From NCBI GenBank assembly GCA_007922225.1, contig ML679946.1, positions 96,726,759 through 96,790,758 of the forward strand: a DNA stretch of 64,000 nt, written 5' to 3'. A model generated the notes under the pieces. That model had not been told where the DNA came from. It was given only the letters and a program-made list of their open reading frames with translations, and ran no database searches. Shown here piece by piece: positions 1 through 10,603 of this stretch. The stretch comes from Emydura subglobosa (lineage: Eukaryota > Chordata > Testudines > Chelidae). Position 1 is the first letter of the stretch. The number at the start of each line of letters is the position of its first letter. Position numbers and translations under genes: made by a program.

Positions 1-1052
1 TCCTGATGGAAGGTATTATTCTAGTGCGAACCCTCCATTTCAGGAGAAGAAATCATGTTTTACCAACAAGCAAGTCATCTTTCTAGACTCCTTATCCCAA
101 TATGCTTTTCTGTCTGATCTCTCCTTGGCTGCAGTAACTACAAAATAACCAGTTACTAGGTAAATTTTAAAAAAATATATTCAAAGCCTTGAGATGTTAC
201 CTGGTATATAATGGCAACTTCATTAGATACAGAAGGTGCCATCAGAAGGGAATGAAAAAGAGAAGCTGCTTACCTTATACAGTAACCAGAGTATTTTGAG
301 ATGCATGGTCCCTATCTGTATTCACTGTGGGTGCATGTGTACTTCATGCGCTTGTGACCAGAAGATTTTTGCATGCAGTGTCTGTTGATCTGTGCCTGAA
401 CCCTTCCTCTCCTCATGCTCTGAACTAAGGATATAAGGGGCAGTGAATCATATGTAAGACTCTGAAGCAGAGGGGAAAGGGTGGGGATTGTGGAATACAG
501 GAGGGCGGGTAGTGACCACACATCTCGAAGAACTCCAATTACTGTACAAGGTAAGTAATTTCTCTTTCTTCAAATGATGGCCCTTATATGTATTCCTATG
601 TGGGTGACTGACAAGTAGTATTAATTGCAGAGGAGGGCACGCAGACATCTGTGGTAACAACGCCTGAAGGACTGATTTGGCAAAAGATGTGTCAGCTGCA
701 AAAGCTTGCACCAGGGTGTAATGTCACGTGAAGTATGGACAGAACCCCATTTTGCTGCTTTACAGATGTCAGTAACAGAACATCCTGAAGTGAGGTTATC
801 AAAGAAAACTTGGTCCTCGTCAAGTGGGCTCTCATACCTTGTGGAGGAGGGTTAACTGCTAACAGAGCAGAACGAAGCCTGAAATCAACTTTGAGAGTCC
901 ATTCAGCAAAAGATACAAACAGTCTAGGCAATTCCCTAAAAGATTTTGTTCTTTGTAGACAGAATGCCAAAGCTCAACGGACATCCAGAGAATGAAGTCT
1001 CCAATTCTCACTGGTGATGTGAAGTTTTGGGAAGAAAGCCAGGAAGAGAATT

Positions 1053-1220
1053 CCAGAGGGGAAGCCGAGTTAGTCTGTATACAGCAAAAACAATGAGAGT
1101 TCTGTAGCACTTTAAAGACTAACAAATTTAATGTCTGCAGGCATAAGCTTTTGTGGGCTATAACCTGACGAAGTGGGTTACAGCCCACGAAAGCTTATGT
1201 CTGCAGAAATTAAATTTGTT
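1053..1220. mobile_element. Penelope-like element end, palindromic, with 12-bp target duplication
   Basis: The insertion is flanked by identical 12-bp direct repeats, AGGAAGAGAATT, at 1041-1052 and 1221-1232. The left part (1053-1120) is the reverse complement of the same terminal sequence seen on plus at 5225-5289. The right part forms a near-perfect hairpin: arms 1121-1165 and 1176-1220 differ at 4 of 45 positions around a 10-nt loop. Inverted terminal copies of this kind are typical of Penelope-like elements. Assigning this repeat to that group rests on memory of sauropsid genomes and is moderate. Confidence 0.65.
1165..1192 (+). ncRNA. Hammerhead-ribozyme-like core in Penelope-like end
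   Basis: CTGACGA (1165-1171) fits the hammerhead core CUGANGA. A stem follows (GTGGG at 1173-1177 with CCCAC at 1184-1188), then GAAA (1189-1192). Penelope-like elements are known to carry minimal hammerheads in their terminal repeats. One unpaired A (1172) sits between the core and the stem, which departs from the textbook layout, so activity is doubtful. Confidence 0.4.
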
Positions 1221-3671
1221 AGGAAGAGAATTGTTTGCTTCAGATGGAAAACTGACATTACTCTGGGAATAAATTTAGAGAATCTGTGTCTTTACAGAAG
1301 ATTGTGTATGGTGGATCAACCATAAGGGACCCCAGCTCACCTGTCCCTCTAGTTGAGGTGTTAGAGACAAGAAAGGCATGCTTTTTAGATAAGTAGGTCA
1401 AAGAGCATGAGACCAGGAGCTCAGGCAGAAGTCTTTTTAATGCTGAGATGACCAGACTGAGGTCCCATGATAGAGTAGAACTTTTCGGAAATCATACAGT
1501 CACAGGATGAGTGTAGATTGAATGGTTGTCAATAAGATGACAGGTAGAAATAGTTGCTAAGTGTACCCAAAAGGAACAAAGGGAAAGACCTGAAGTCTTT
1601 AAGGAAAGAAGATATTCTGATACAGTGGGGTGTCTAAGTCATCTGAGGTTATCTGGCTATGATGACATCAGACACAGAACCTTTTCATTTAGTTGTATAG
1701 AGCTTTATAGTGGACTCCTTTTCCCTACTGTTAAGGATAGCCTGAACAGCTTCTGAACATGTCATTTCTAGGTCCAATGCCCATCAAAATACCCGACTGT
1801 CAGGTGGAGGGAAGCAGGATTAGAATGCCTGACCTTGCCCTCGTCTTGGGTCAATAAGGTCCAAGAAGGACTGGACACTGATTTATGGGCATGCTGACAA
1901 CTGAAGAATGTTGAAGAACCACAATTATCTGGGCCATCTGGAAGCAATCAGGATAATTAGTGCTCTGTCTTGCTCGAACTTCCTCAGAACCTGAGGTAAG
2001 AGTAGACTGGCCAGGAAGGCACACATCAGATTGTCTCAATCAGGGAACTAGGAGTGTCTCCCTTCCAGAGCCCTTCCCTTGAGCTCCTTTGCAGCTATTG
2101 ATCATGCATTTTCTTTTCTCTTGAGATGCAAACAGGTCCTAAGATGGAGACCACCACTGGCAAAATATGCTCTTTACTACAGAATCGCGAAGCTCTCACT
2201 TGGGATCCCTGGAGACGTTCTTGCAGAGGCTGTCTGCCAACATGCTGTGTATCCCTAGAAGTTGCATTGCAGGCATGGATCAACAGATGCTGCTAGTAAA
2301 AATCTTCCAATCTCAGAAGCATAGAGCACATATACACCCACAGTGGAATACACACAGGAACCAACATGAGAAGAAGAACCACTTTTATATATCACTGATG
2401 GGCATCGTATAAGAACAGAGGTTAGATAGATTAGATGTGTTTTGGGAACAGAGCCAGAGGTCAGCCAGAAGAATCTCATCAGCTTCAGAAGATTCATAGA
2501 AAGAGCCAGCTGCTCTTCCTCTGCTACTCTAAAATATCAAGCAAGTGAAGAGACTTCGAACAATCCTCTTCAACTTAATCCTTATTTTTTTATTTTCTCT
2601 TGGCAATGTTTCCTAGGACAGGTGTGAAGTATTCAAGTCTCCCAGAAACAGAAGGATCTGAACAGACTGATTCAGGTGGGAAGAAAAAAAAAATACTCAG
2701 GAGGATCCTTCTGGGGAATTTTCCATTGAAACAACAAATTCAATTATGCATTAGTTACATAGGCCAGCAAGACCATACTCAATATAAGAGACCCATCGTA
2801 GAACATCAGGAAGAATATGAAGCCAAAGGAGGAATAACTACATGACAGGCAGGGCAAGGGCATTTTCTGAATGCCTTAGCCTTTTAAAAGGAAGCTGCAA
2901 GCAAAAAATGTATTATATAGAAGCCTTGTGGTCCCCAGGACTTCCTGGAATGAGCCTACAATTCCATCTCATTGGCAACGGGGCTGAAAGCTCTCAGGCC
3001 TAAAGCCTCAGTACCAAGGTAACTTCTAAATGTCTGACATTGAAAGGAGACATGATCAGAAATGGATCCTGACTACAATCTAATGAAGATAAAACTGGAG
3101 AGAAGATAATGCTAGATTAAACTCTCTTCGACTACTCAGCAGCGCTGGTGCTGAGAACCCAATCAGCACTGATAAGGTAACCAGAAGGGAATCAGACCGT
3201 ACCAAAGTATCCCCTGACAAGAAAGAATCTCCAAGTGCCAATTCCCTTGACAATGAAATTCCCTCCTGCACCAATCTACATCCCATGCAAGCTTCATCCC
3301 TAATTTCTTCTGGGGCCATAGGCAAACGTGAAAGGAACAGTTCTTCTTTGATGCTGGGAAGGAAGTAGTCTGTGTGAAACTCAATTCTTGGAATTTGAGG
3401 ACTTTTAGGAAGTCTGACTGACTGCTGATTGCCAAACCAGTCTCAATAACATTACTCTGAATTACATCGGTATTTATTTCATAAACATTTCTCAAGCATA
3501 CATAATATTATACAAACCTGGGTCCAAGTATAGGCATTGTATTATTATTATTACAGCCAATTGCACTTGAAATAAACCATCCCTGTCAAGTAATAGTGTC
3601 ACTTAATTTTGAAAATTATGGTAAGGACATAGAACTTAGATTAGAAATATACTATTTAGTTTGGTACTTAC

Positions 3672-3904
3672 CAGCTCTGTGTGAACTTTAAGATGTGCCT
3701 GGAGTTTGTATTTATCTGGAGTGGAGTAGTCACAGTCTTCAGTGGGACATTTCAGCAAAATGTTACTGTGTTTCTGAATGACATGACGCTTAAGGCAATT
3801 TTTGGTAATGGAGGAGTAATTGCACTGGGAACAGTAATACAAATGCTCTCGAGTGTGAGTACGAACATGCATGTCATAATGCACCTGGTACCAAAACAAC
3901 TTGC
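3672..3904 (-). CDS. ZFAT: ZFAT coding exon 7 (zinc fingers 10b-12)
   Basis: This is the last ZFAT exon in the window. It opens after a pyrimidine-rich tract ending in AG (3906-3905) and closes at a GTAAG donor (3671 downward). The length of 233 nt takes phase 1 in and phase 0 out, and the frame is open. The first codons complete the finger whose cysteines are in the preceding exon (KLFWYQVHYDMHVRTH gives its histidines). Two whole fingers follow: one beginning YYCSQC and ending VIQKH, and one beginning LKCPTEDC and ending LKVH. The sequence closely follows human ZFAT as I know it. ZFAT is a nuclear DNA-binding regulator linked to blood and lymphoid cell survival; that role is family knowledge, not visible here. 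The next exon (fingers 13 onward) is not found in 1-3671. Confidence 0.95.
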
Positions 3905-4073
3905 CTAAAAAGAAGATTAAACAAACATGAAAACAATTTTTTTCTAAAAAATGTTTTTAAAAATTGATATTGTAAAAAATTCAAATACATATTCAATTTA
4001 AATTCAAACCACAACATTTTAATCCTTTCCTTTTGTGTTTAATGAAAGATTAGCTGTTAAAATTGTCTTAAGA

Positions 4074-4552
4074 CAGTCATTCTCAAACTTATTTGATCAC
4101 ACAGTCCTTCTTTATGTCTGTAGTGATTTATGCCTCTGCCACACAAGTACATATACCAATATATGTGGCAGTGGAGGCAATTCACTTCAGTTTCAGCTTC
4201 TTTGTTTTTCACTTGAGCTGTTTTTTTCTGTTGCACAAATAAACCAACGATCCATTGTAATAAAAGCAAAAGCAATACTGCGATTGTGGTCCATGCTTAT
4301 AATTAAATGTGCACACTGTGTCATAACAAATGGATTAAGGTACAGATGACAACGACTCTGTATAATACTGTGCAAGCTTAACAAAAATTCGTCAAAATGC
4401 ACAGCGCCATCTGAGAACCTGATATGTCTGGAGGAATCAGATTTACTAGTTACTCATTGCTGTGGGTAAAATGTGCGCAGTAATTTTTCCCTCTAAAGCT
4501 TCTCATGCCTCGCACAAATACATTCTGTGCTCTTCCAGTTTGAGAACCTCCG
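4074..4552. mobile_element. Non-autonomous hAT (Charlie-like) DNA transposon
   Basis: The element starts CAGTCATTCTCAAAC and ends AGTTTGAGAACCTCCG, which are imperfect inverted repeats of the Charlie type. The flanking 8-bp duplications are TCTTAAGA (4066-4073) and TCTCAAGA (4553-4560), with one mismatch. It encodes no transposase; the open frames inside are not conserved proteins. Confidence 0.78.
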
Positions 4553-5159
4553 TCTCAAGACACCTCACTGATGCAAATAGGTTTAAAAATCACCACCTTA
4601 ACTGATGTGCCAGAGAGGTCTTAACAAGGGACCCCTTAATGCAGGATATCTTAACAAATATGTTCCTAATGAGGAAGTTTTCTAAAAGGTGTGTCCCTAA
4701 TTGAAATATGAAAATGCAGGAATTTTTAGCAAATATGGCTTAGCTGAACCAACCTTGTTGGCACTTACCCTTCTGTTCCAAACTGTTCTAAAATAAGGAC
4801 TCCAGAAAACAAAAAGTGAATAGAAAATCTTTGAACATGCCTGTACAAACATGCTGACTTTAAAGGATAAATTTACATTTAAATAACTGAATTTCTTCTA
4901 ACTTGAATTTGTTCCCCTTCTCAGCGATGAAGACAATAACAAGTTTAGAGTTTCTGACTTTCTCCATTTTTGAATTATGCAAGCACAAAACTTTCAATCA
5001 GAACATCTGAGAAAAGTGTATGCAGCTCCCCACTTTTGTAACTTCCCCTTAACAACAATTTTGGTCTGAGATTAAGCATTGAAAATTTTCACCCCAATGG
5101 AATTTGTTTGAGAAAGTTATGAAATAGAGAAACCACATCAGTAATTTAACATTACATTA

Positions 5160-5289
5160 ATGCATCTGACAAAGTGAGTTTCTGCCCACGAGAGCTTAGG
5201 CCAAATAAATTTGTTAATCTTTAAGGTGCCACAGTACTTTCGCTGTTTTGCTAAAAACAGACTAACATGGCTACCCCTCTGGAACTCAT
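5160..5289 (+). mobile_element. Penelope-like element terminus
   Basis: Contains a decayed hammerhead-like segment (CTGACAAAGTGAG near 5166), then AATAAATTTGTTA and a conserved tail ending ACCCCTCTGG, the same family as the insertion at 1053. It is bracketed by 13-bp near-direct repeats with one mismatch (5147-5159 and 5290-5302), which look like the target-site duplication. Confidence 0.65.
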
Positions 5290-5846
5290 TAATATTACAT
5301 TATTTGCTATCAGAAGATGTCATCATACATGTCTGGTGTATACATATATATAGATACATACTACAGGAACATGGAAGGCTGAATTCTCCACTATTCCCAT
5401 AAAAAGTTTGAGTCCATGGGTTGATGGGGAGCTGACTGTAACTCCTTAGTTCTGCTCTGGCCAGCCTGGTGAAAGTTCAAGTGGCAAGGAGAACGGAAAC
5501 CAAGGAGGGGAAGAGAGAACAGCAGCTTTAACTTATATTGCAAGCATACCATCCCAGACGGCTGTTACCCCAGCAGAGAATCAGGCATAACAGAGCCTCA
5601 CTTTGCCATGCCTTCTCCCTTTCCCAAGGTTTCCCTGGAAGATTTAAGTTCATTTTGCACTGCTTATGCAACACAAAATAATTTCAGTGGACCAAAACCC
5701 AGCTCAGAATCTTTGTACTTAACTCTGAAATTACTATTGCTATAAATGAAAAGATACACAAATGCATCAAACTATAAACCAGAATGCAATGAAAAAGTAC
5801 TGTTATGCGACTTTGAACTAACTCAGAGTATTCCACTGCTCCTTAC

Positions 5847-7315
5847 CACAGTATTCACATTCTAAGTCTCCATAAACCTTCCTGATCTTCTCACACAAGT
5901 CTGTGTTCATTTGTCTCTTTTGTAAACTGTCCAATATCTGCATAAAGGCAACAGCACCACTTGGATTATCAGAAGGCATATTACAAGAGTCCAGTTGTGG
6001 ACTGATGGCTGTATTGGAATCTGATGCTGGAGGAGGGTTTGTGGAATCGGCTGTGTTTTGATTTGGTGACTTGCTAGTTTCTAGGTCATTAAGACAAAAG
6101 GATTGAGCTTTCTCTTCAGAAACTGAAAGGTTCTCAATGTCTATATTGTTCTGATTTATATTAGAGCTTTTGCCTCCAGACAACAACAGCTGAATATCTT
6201 CACCCTGCATATTCACTGAGCTATTATGATTGGCTTCCTGTACATTTTCAGGAGAAGCCTTTAGCTCGTATGAAGCACAGGTATCATTTTTCAGTAAGAA
6301 ACAACCTGAAGCCATGTGTGATTCAGGGACTGGTGGAGCTAGGTCTGTTGATGGTTGACTTGGTGGTTCTGATACATTCTCCACCGGAGGGTTTTCACAT
6401 TCTACAGAAGGGATAGTCTCAATTTTCAAAAGACCTCCATACTGATCATTATGGCTGCCATCTGTGGTATTTGATTCATCTTTAAAAGTGGTTTGCTTTG
6501 GTAAGCTAAGTGAATTAGCACTTAAGGGAACCAGTGCATCTGCAGTCTGTGATAACTGTTCTCCAAGTGCTTCCTGTTGGATATCACCTCCTGGTTCCAG
6601 AAGACAGAAACTCTGATTGATAGAACTGTTAAAAACAGAAGTCTCTTGTAAATTTCCATGCACTTCTTTGATATGTGCTCGGAGCCTTACAGAACTGACA
6701 AATTTCTTCAGACATACAGAACAAACATACACAAATGGATGTTTTCGGACATGAAGTTCGAGGGCTTGATACTTTGTAGCTCCATGGCCACATAGCTCAC
6801 AAGCAAAGGGCCTTTCATCACCATGGACTAACATGTGTCGATCTCGATCCAGTTCATTTTTGAATTTACGTTCACAAATATGGCAGTCATACAGCAGTTG
6901 TCTCTTGCCTTCTCGGGTCATCAAGCGGAGTTCATCAAATACATCTTTCACTTTTTTGTCTTGCAAGTCATGTGTTTCCTTGATATGCTTAATTAGATTT
7001 TTGACATCTGAATATTTCTTTTTACAGAAGCGGCAATGTTGCTTAATTTTCTTGTGGACTCTCTCAATATGGACTTTGAGATGGCCTTTGCTGAGACAGG
7101 TGAATGCACAGTAATCACAACTAAACTTCTCTCCTGTGTGTTTCCGCATGTGAACATTGAGGTTGGCTTTTATAGCACTGGCATAGCTGCAGTATGAACA
7201 TTTGTAAGGCTTTTCGTTTGTGTGAATCCTCAAATGAGCCTGAAGAGAGTGTTTAAATTTGAACACCTTGTTGCAGTATTCACATGTAAAAATTTTTAGC
7301 TGAGTAGGACCTAAC
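5847..7315 (-). CDS. ZFAT: ZFAT large central exon 6 (zinc fingers 3-9 and start of 10)
   Basis: This 1469-nt exon is the largest in the window. The acceptor is AG at 7317-7316 after a T-rich tract and the donor is GTAAGG just below 5847. The first base completes an Arg codon begun in exon 5, giving RLGPTQ. Seven C2H2 fingers follow in about the first 220 residues, starting with FTCEYC, YKCSYC, FSCDYC, QHCRFC, YDCHIC, FACELC and YVCSVC. TNEKP and TGEK linkers join the first ones. A long acidic, Ser/Asn/Pro-rich linker of about 255 residues follows, with no recognised domain. The exon ends in the GDLECEYCG region, where the cysteines of finger 10 are split from its histidines. The fingers are nearly identical to human ZFAT while the linker has drifted, as expected for a DNA-binding protein. 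No stop or frameshift is seen. Confidence 0.97.
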
Positions 7316-8159
7316 CTAGAAAAAAGCCAAACAACCAGAATATAGTTATGTTTAGAATACTGATATCTTGTTGCAAAATACGCCAAAAGCAGCCTTGCTG
7401 TGTATTATGGACTAAGGCATATAAAAAACATCTTTCTATAGATGGAGGAGATGCTAAATTTTCAATTAACAGATATGCCTCTAACACCCATTTGTTCTCC
7501 CCACACACATCCCACTCACACAAACTAACTGCCATACTTTACACATCTATATTTTTTTTAAATAATATATCTTTTTTTTTTTTTTTAAATAATTCAGGAC
7601 TAACCCAATCTAAAGTTTAAGTTTCCAATGTTTTGTATAGAATTATTACTATTAAAAAAGTTAAGGGAGAAATGCTAAAAACATATTTGCAGAAACTCAG
7701 TTAAAGTTTCAGTCTTAGTACTTGTGGAAATATGACATTCGGAAGACTAAGTTTTGGTAGCGGATATATTTAACGTCATTGAGCTTATAACTATTCAATT
7801 TATAAAGGGAAGGCTGGTTGTCTTGAGAGAAAGCTGACATCTGCCTCACAAAGTTGCTGAAGAATAAGATATTAAACCATTTAAAGTTAACAAAAGAAAG
7901 GAATAAATTCCAACAGACAAAGGTGCTATTTTAGGTTATGATGATTCTTTATCTATTTTTATCTTCTTATATTCTCTAACTCTTAATATTTGACAGACTC
8001 TAATGGTCTAGCTACTCCGATTCACCTGATGTATAATCTGTTTCTGCCTGCTGAAATAAGGGAAACAAACGGAGGAAGTTCCACTTACATGAAGCTGGAT
8101 AGGGAAACATCTCACTCCTAAATTTAACATGAACATAAACTCAAGTACTTCAAAATTAC
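7316..8159 (-). other. ZFAT intron 5
   Basis: The shortest intron of the window (844 nt). It contains a T-run near 7565 and no recognised repeat or gene. Confidence 0.9.
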
Positions 8160-8313
8160 CTGCTTGATTTCATTGGCTGCTCATATGGTGTTTGTTGAAT
8201 GGCATATTCTTGATATCCTCTTCTCTGACCTGTGTCTGGAACTGCTGTCTCAGGATTTGCTGCTGATTCAGTTTCTAGGGGAGCAGCCTCAACTGGAACA
8301 ATTTTTGTAGCCC
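8160..8313 (-). CDS. ZFAT: ZFAT coding exon 5 (linker)
   Basis: A 154-nt exon, phase 1 in and phase 2 out. The acceptor is TTTTAG ending at 8314 and the donor is GTAATT starting at 8159. It encodes a linker with no finger. The beginning reads ATKIVPVEA and the end RRGYQEYAIQQTPYEQPMKS. Both blocks match the segment of human ZFAT just before the finger 3-9 cluster, while the middle differs. The last two bases join the first base of the next exon to make Arg. It was too short to stand out as an open frame; it was found by searching between exons 4 and 6 for the expected peptide. Confidence 0.95.
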
Positions 8314-9464
8314 CTAAAATTAAAATAAAACATAGTGCTTATTCAAACAGTCAGATTAAAATGTGTGTTCCTGTGAATAGGGAATTAAAAAATACAATTG
8401 TCCTGTGACTATTAATCTATTTTACTTTGGTTTGTTCTACTTATTTGCATGTAATAAAAGAAAGACTTCCAGTAAAACTGTAGTACTTGCATTGCAGATC
8501 TTTGTTGTGTTATAGGTGAGCCTGATAATGCTGCCAATTATTAAGGTTGCCTGACACTTCCATTATGAGATCCTGTTTTCAGTTGCTAAGATCTTTGCCG
8601 GACTTTAATTGTTTTAACTGAAATTTTACATGACAGAATATTGGCCTCAGGCTGAAGTTTTTGGGAGAATTTCAGTCAAAATGATCCAGCCATTTCCAAG
8701 AATGAGGCAAGGGAAAAATAACTTTTGCCAGCATTAAAAAATATCAATATCTTTTCTTTGAACAGCTCTAGTGACCTTCTGTTGGGGCAGAGACTTGAAA
8801 TTTGGTGCCAAGGGAACAGGTGGAGCTTTGTGAAAATCTGCCCAAATTTGGCAAAGTTGTAAACCTTTTTAAAAGATTATATTTTGCACATGCTCAGTAG
8901 GGCCTTTGAGTTTAGCAGCTGAAATCTCTGAAGATCTCATCCTTGCTGAGCATGCTCCAGCCGATTATAGATTTTATAGCTGATCAGATCGTGTATGCAC
9001 TTTCACTGCAGAGCAACTGAAAATGCACCAACTCAGAGTTACAGAAGGAAAGCTGGACTTCCCTGTAATGACTGTTCCCAGATGCTGTAGGGCCAGGCAC
9101 TGAAATTAAGAACAAAGGAGCCTATGTCTCCTGTGCTCTGTCATCCCTCTGCTGGCACCAGTCAGCATGGAGGAGAACCTGTCCACTTAAAATGCAGAGG
9201 AGACAAAAAGGAGTGAAGGAAGGATAGAAATGAGACTGGCTGTGCAAGAGGACCAGGACTGGAAGCTGGTGAGGGAAACTAACACATTCTATTTTTTCCA
9301 CAGTAACCCTAACTCAGTCAGTGCACAGAATGGACCTGTTCTATGAATGAATAAGGACTGCACAGTAAAGGAGGCTGTTGTCTGTAGGACCCTTACCTCA
9401 TTTGTTACAGAAGTTCTAAGTTGTGTAGTGAATAAGGCAGGGGATTGCATGAAGAGAAATCTCT

Positions 9465-9550
9465 GTCTCAGCTCACCATCTGTAAATTGGAACAATATCA
9501 TCTCCTCACTTCTCAGGGGCATTGGGACGACAAATAAATGTAAAAGCCCA
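9465..9550 (+). repeat. MIR-like SINE fragment
   Basis: The order CTCA...CCATCTGTAAATTGG...ATCTCCTC...AGGGGCATTGGGA...AAATAAATGTAAAAG follows the 3' half of the MIR core SINE (cf. CATCTGTAAAATGGGGATAAT). The 5' tRNA-like part is not clear. Confidence 0.5.
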
Positions 9551-10583
9551 TGAGGAATGTAATAAATTTTGTCTTCAGAGGGTTTGAATGGTGGGAATAA
9601 ATAAGGTATCAGGCCACACACTGAACATTAAGGAGAAAACAAAATATTGAATAGCTACTCATTCAGAGAGTCCTGCCCAACCCGTGCACTAAATAAGATA
9701 GCAGTCCTATGAAAAAAAAGTAGCATATGATCATATAACTAAAGACTGTAGCATAATGTATATTCACAAGAGGAAAAAAATAAAGGTTACTTGTGTAACC
9801 TTAATTCTGGCATTTCCAAACTTTTGAGTGCTTGACTTTGCAAACAATATTATTTTAACATAATTTTTTTTGTGAGAGTGTAATCTTAGACATAAAACAG
9901 CTTAGTAGAAATAAGTTACTTCATGCACAGTTGGCTGCATTAAGTCTGAAAGATTTTTGTTTGTTTATGTGAGCATTTGATCACATTTCAGTTTATAGCA
10001 TTAGAAACTGAGAAAGAAAACAGTAACTTGTTTCTTTTTGTGCCAAAAGAAAGCACACACATGAAATGAAATATAAAGATGTTTGGGAAATAACACAATA
10101 AAGTGGAGAGAACAAAATAAAAAGGTAAAGTCACATAGGACTGCTTAGATATAGTAATAAAATAATTTTTTGTAAATCTAGACCCACTATGTTATTTATA
10201 TATAGATAGACGAATCCACTATCTGCTATCAGAGCTGTGCCACACATCTCCAGACCAAGGACAATGCAGGTTTGGTCATTAAATCTTGACAGTCATCCAA
10301 CTGAAATGGTAGCACCTTAGCACAATGGGTTGGCTGACACTAGGAGAACCATTTTTTTCAAACTTCTCTGTAGAGGGTTGGGGTTTTGAGCAACAAAAGA
10401 ATTTCCCAAGGAGGGGGGACAAAGAGATGAGCCCTTTAAAACAGAGACAGGGTCAGTCAGAAGGAGAGAGGAAGATTAGGGCAAAGGAGAGGTACAAAGG
10501 GCATGCTTTTGTAGCAGAGGGGATTTCTAACTGCAGGACCAGCAAAGGTCAAAGGAAGCTGGATAGAGCAGGGGAGGAGAGAG

Positions 10584-10603
10584 ACACACACACACACACA
10601 CAC
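10584..10603. repeat. (AC)n microsatellite
   Basis: About ten AC units in an intron. Confidence 0.9.

Larger units (their letters stand above)
305..2395 (-). mobile_element. DIRS-type retroelement, internally deleted, with inverted termini
   Basis: The ends are inverted copies of each other: about 311-410 on plus matches the reverse complement of about 2265-2380. Internal minus-strand fragments read as a DIRS tyrosine recombinase in the right order going down: an AILNSR block near 1740, LSLCSFWVHLATIS near 1590, HPVTV near 1500, then RGTGEL at the arginine-box position near 1350, then C-terminal blocks between 1000 and 600. No gag or reverse transcriptase is seen, so it is internally deleted. 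A stretch resembling the left terminus (315-337) recurs at 587-610. It is broken by stops and by a nested insertion at 1053-1220. It lies in the same orientation as ZFAT. Confidence 0.72.
1..3671 (-). other. ZFAT intron after exon 7 (partial)
   Basis: Intron DNA downstream of ZFAT exon 7, continuing past the window edge. About 305-2395 is an internally deleted DIRS element with a nested Penelope-like insertion. 1-300 shows nothing I recognise. 2400-3660 has some weak open frames on the minus strand but no finger signature and nothing I can name. The ZFAT exon expected next was searched for and not seen. Confidence 0.75.
3905..5846 (-). other. ZFAT intron 6
   Basis: A 1.9-kb intron between exons 6 and 7. 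It holds a hAT-type element (4074-4552) and a Penelope-like end (5160-5289). In 4600-5140 and 5310-5840 I see no gene or clear repeat. Confidence 0.85.

Noticed and set aside
312..1188. Overlapping minus-strand open frames as small host genes
   Set aside because: They are pieces of a DIRS recombinase in shifted frames, broken by stops and by a nested insertion.
3163..3495. Minus-strand open frames as a possible further ZFAT exon
   Set aside because: No C-x2-C / H-x3-4-H pattern and no similarity to the peptide expected after exon 7.
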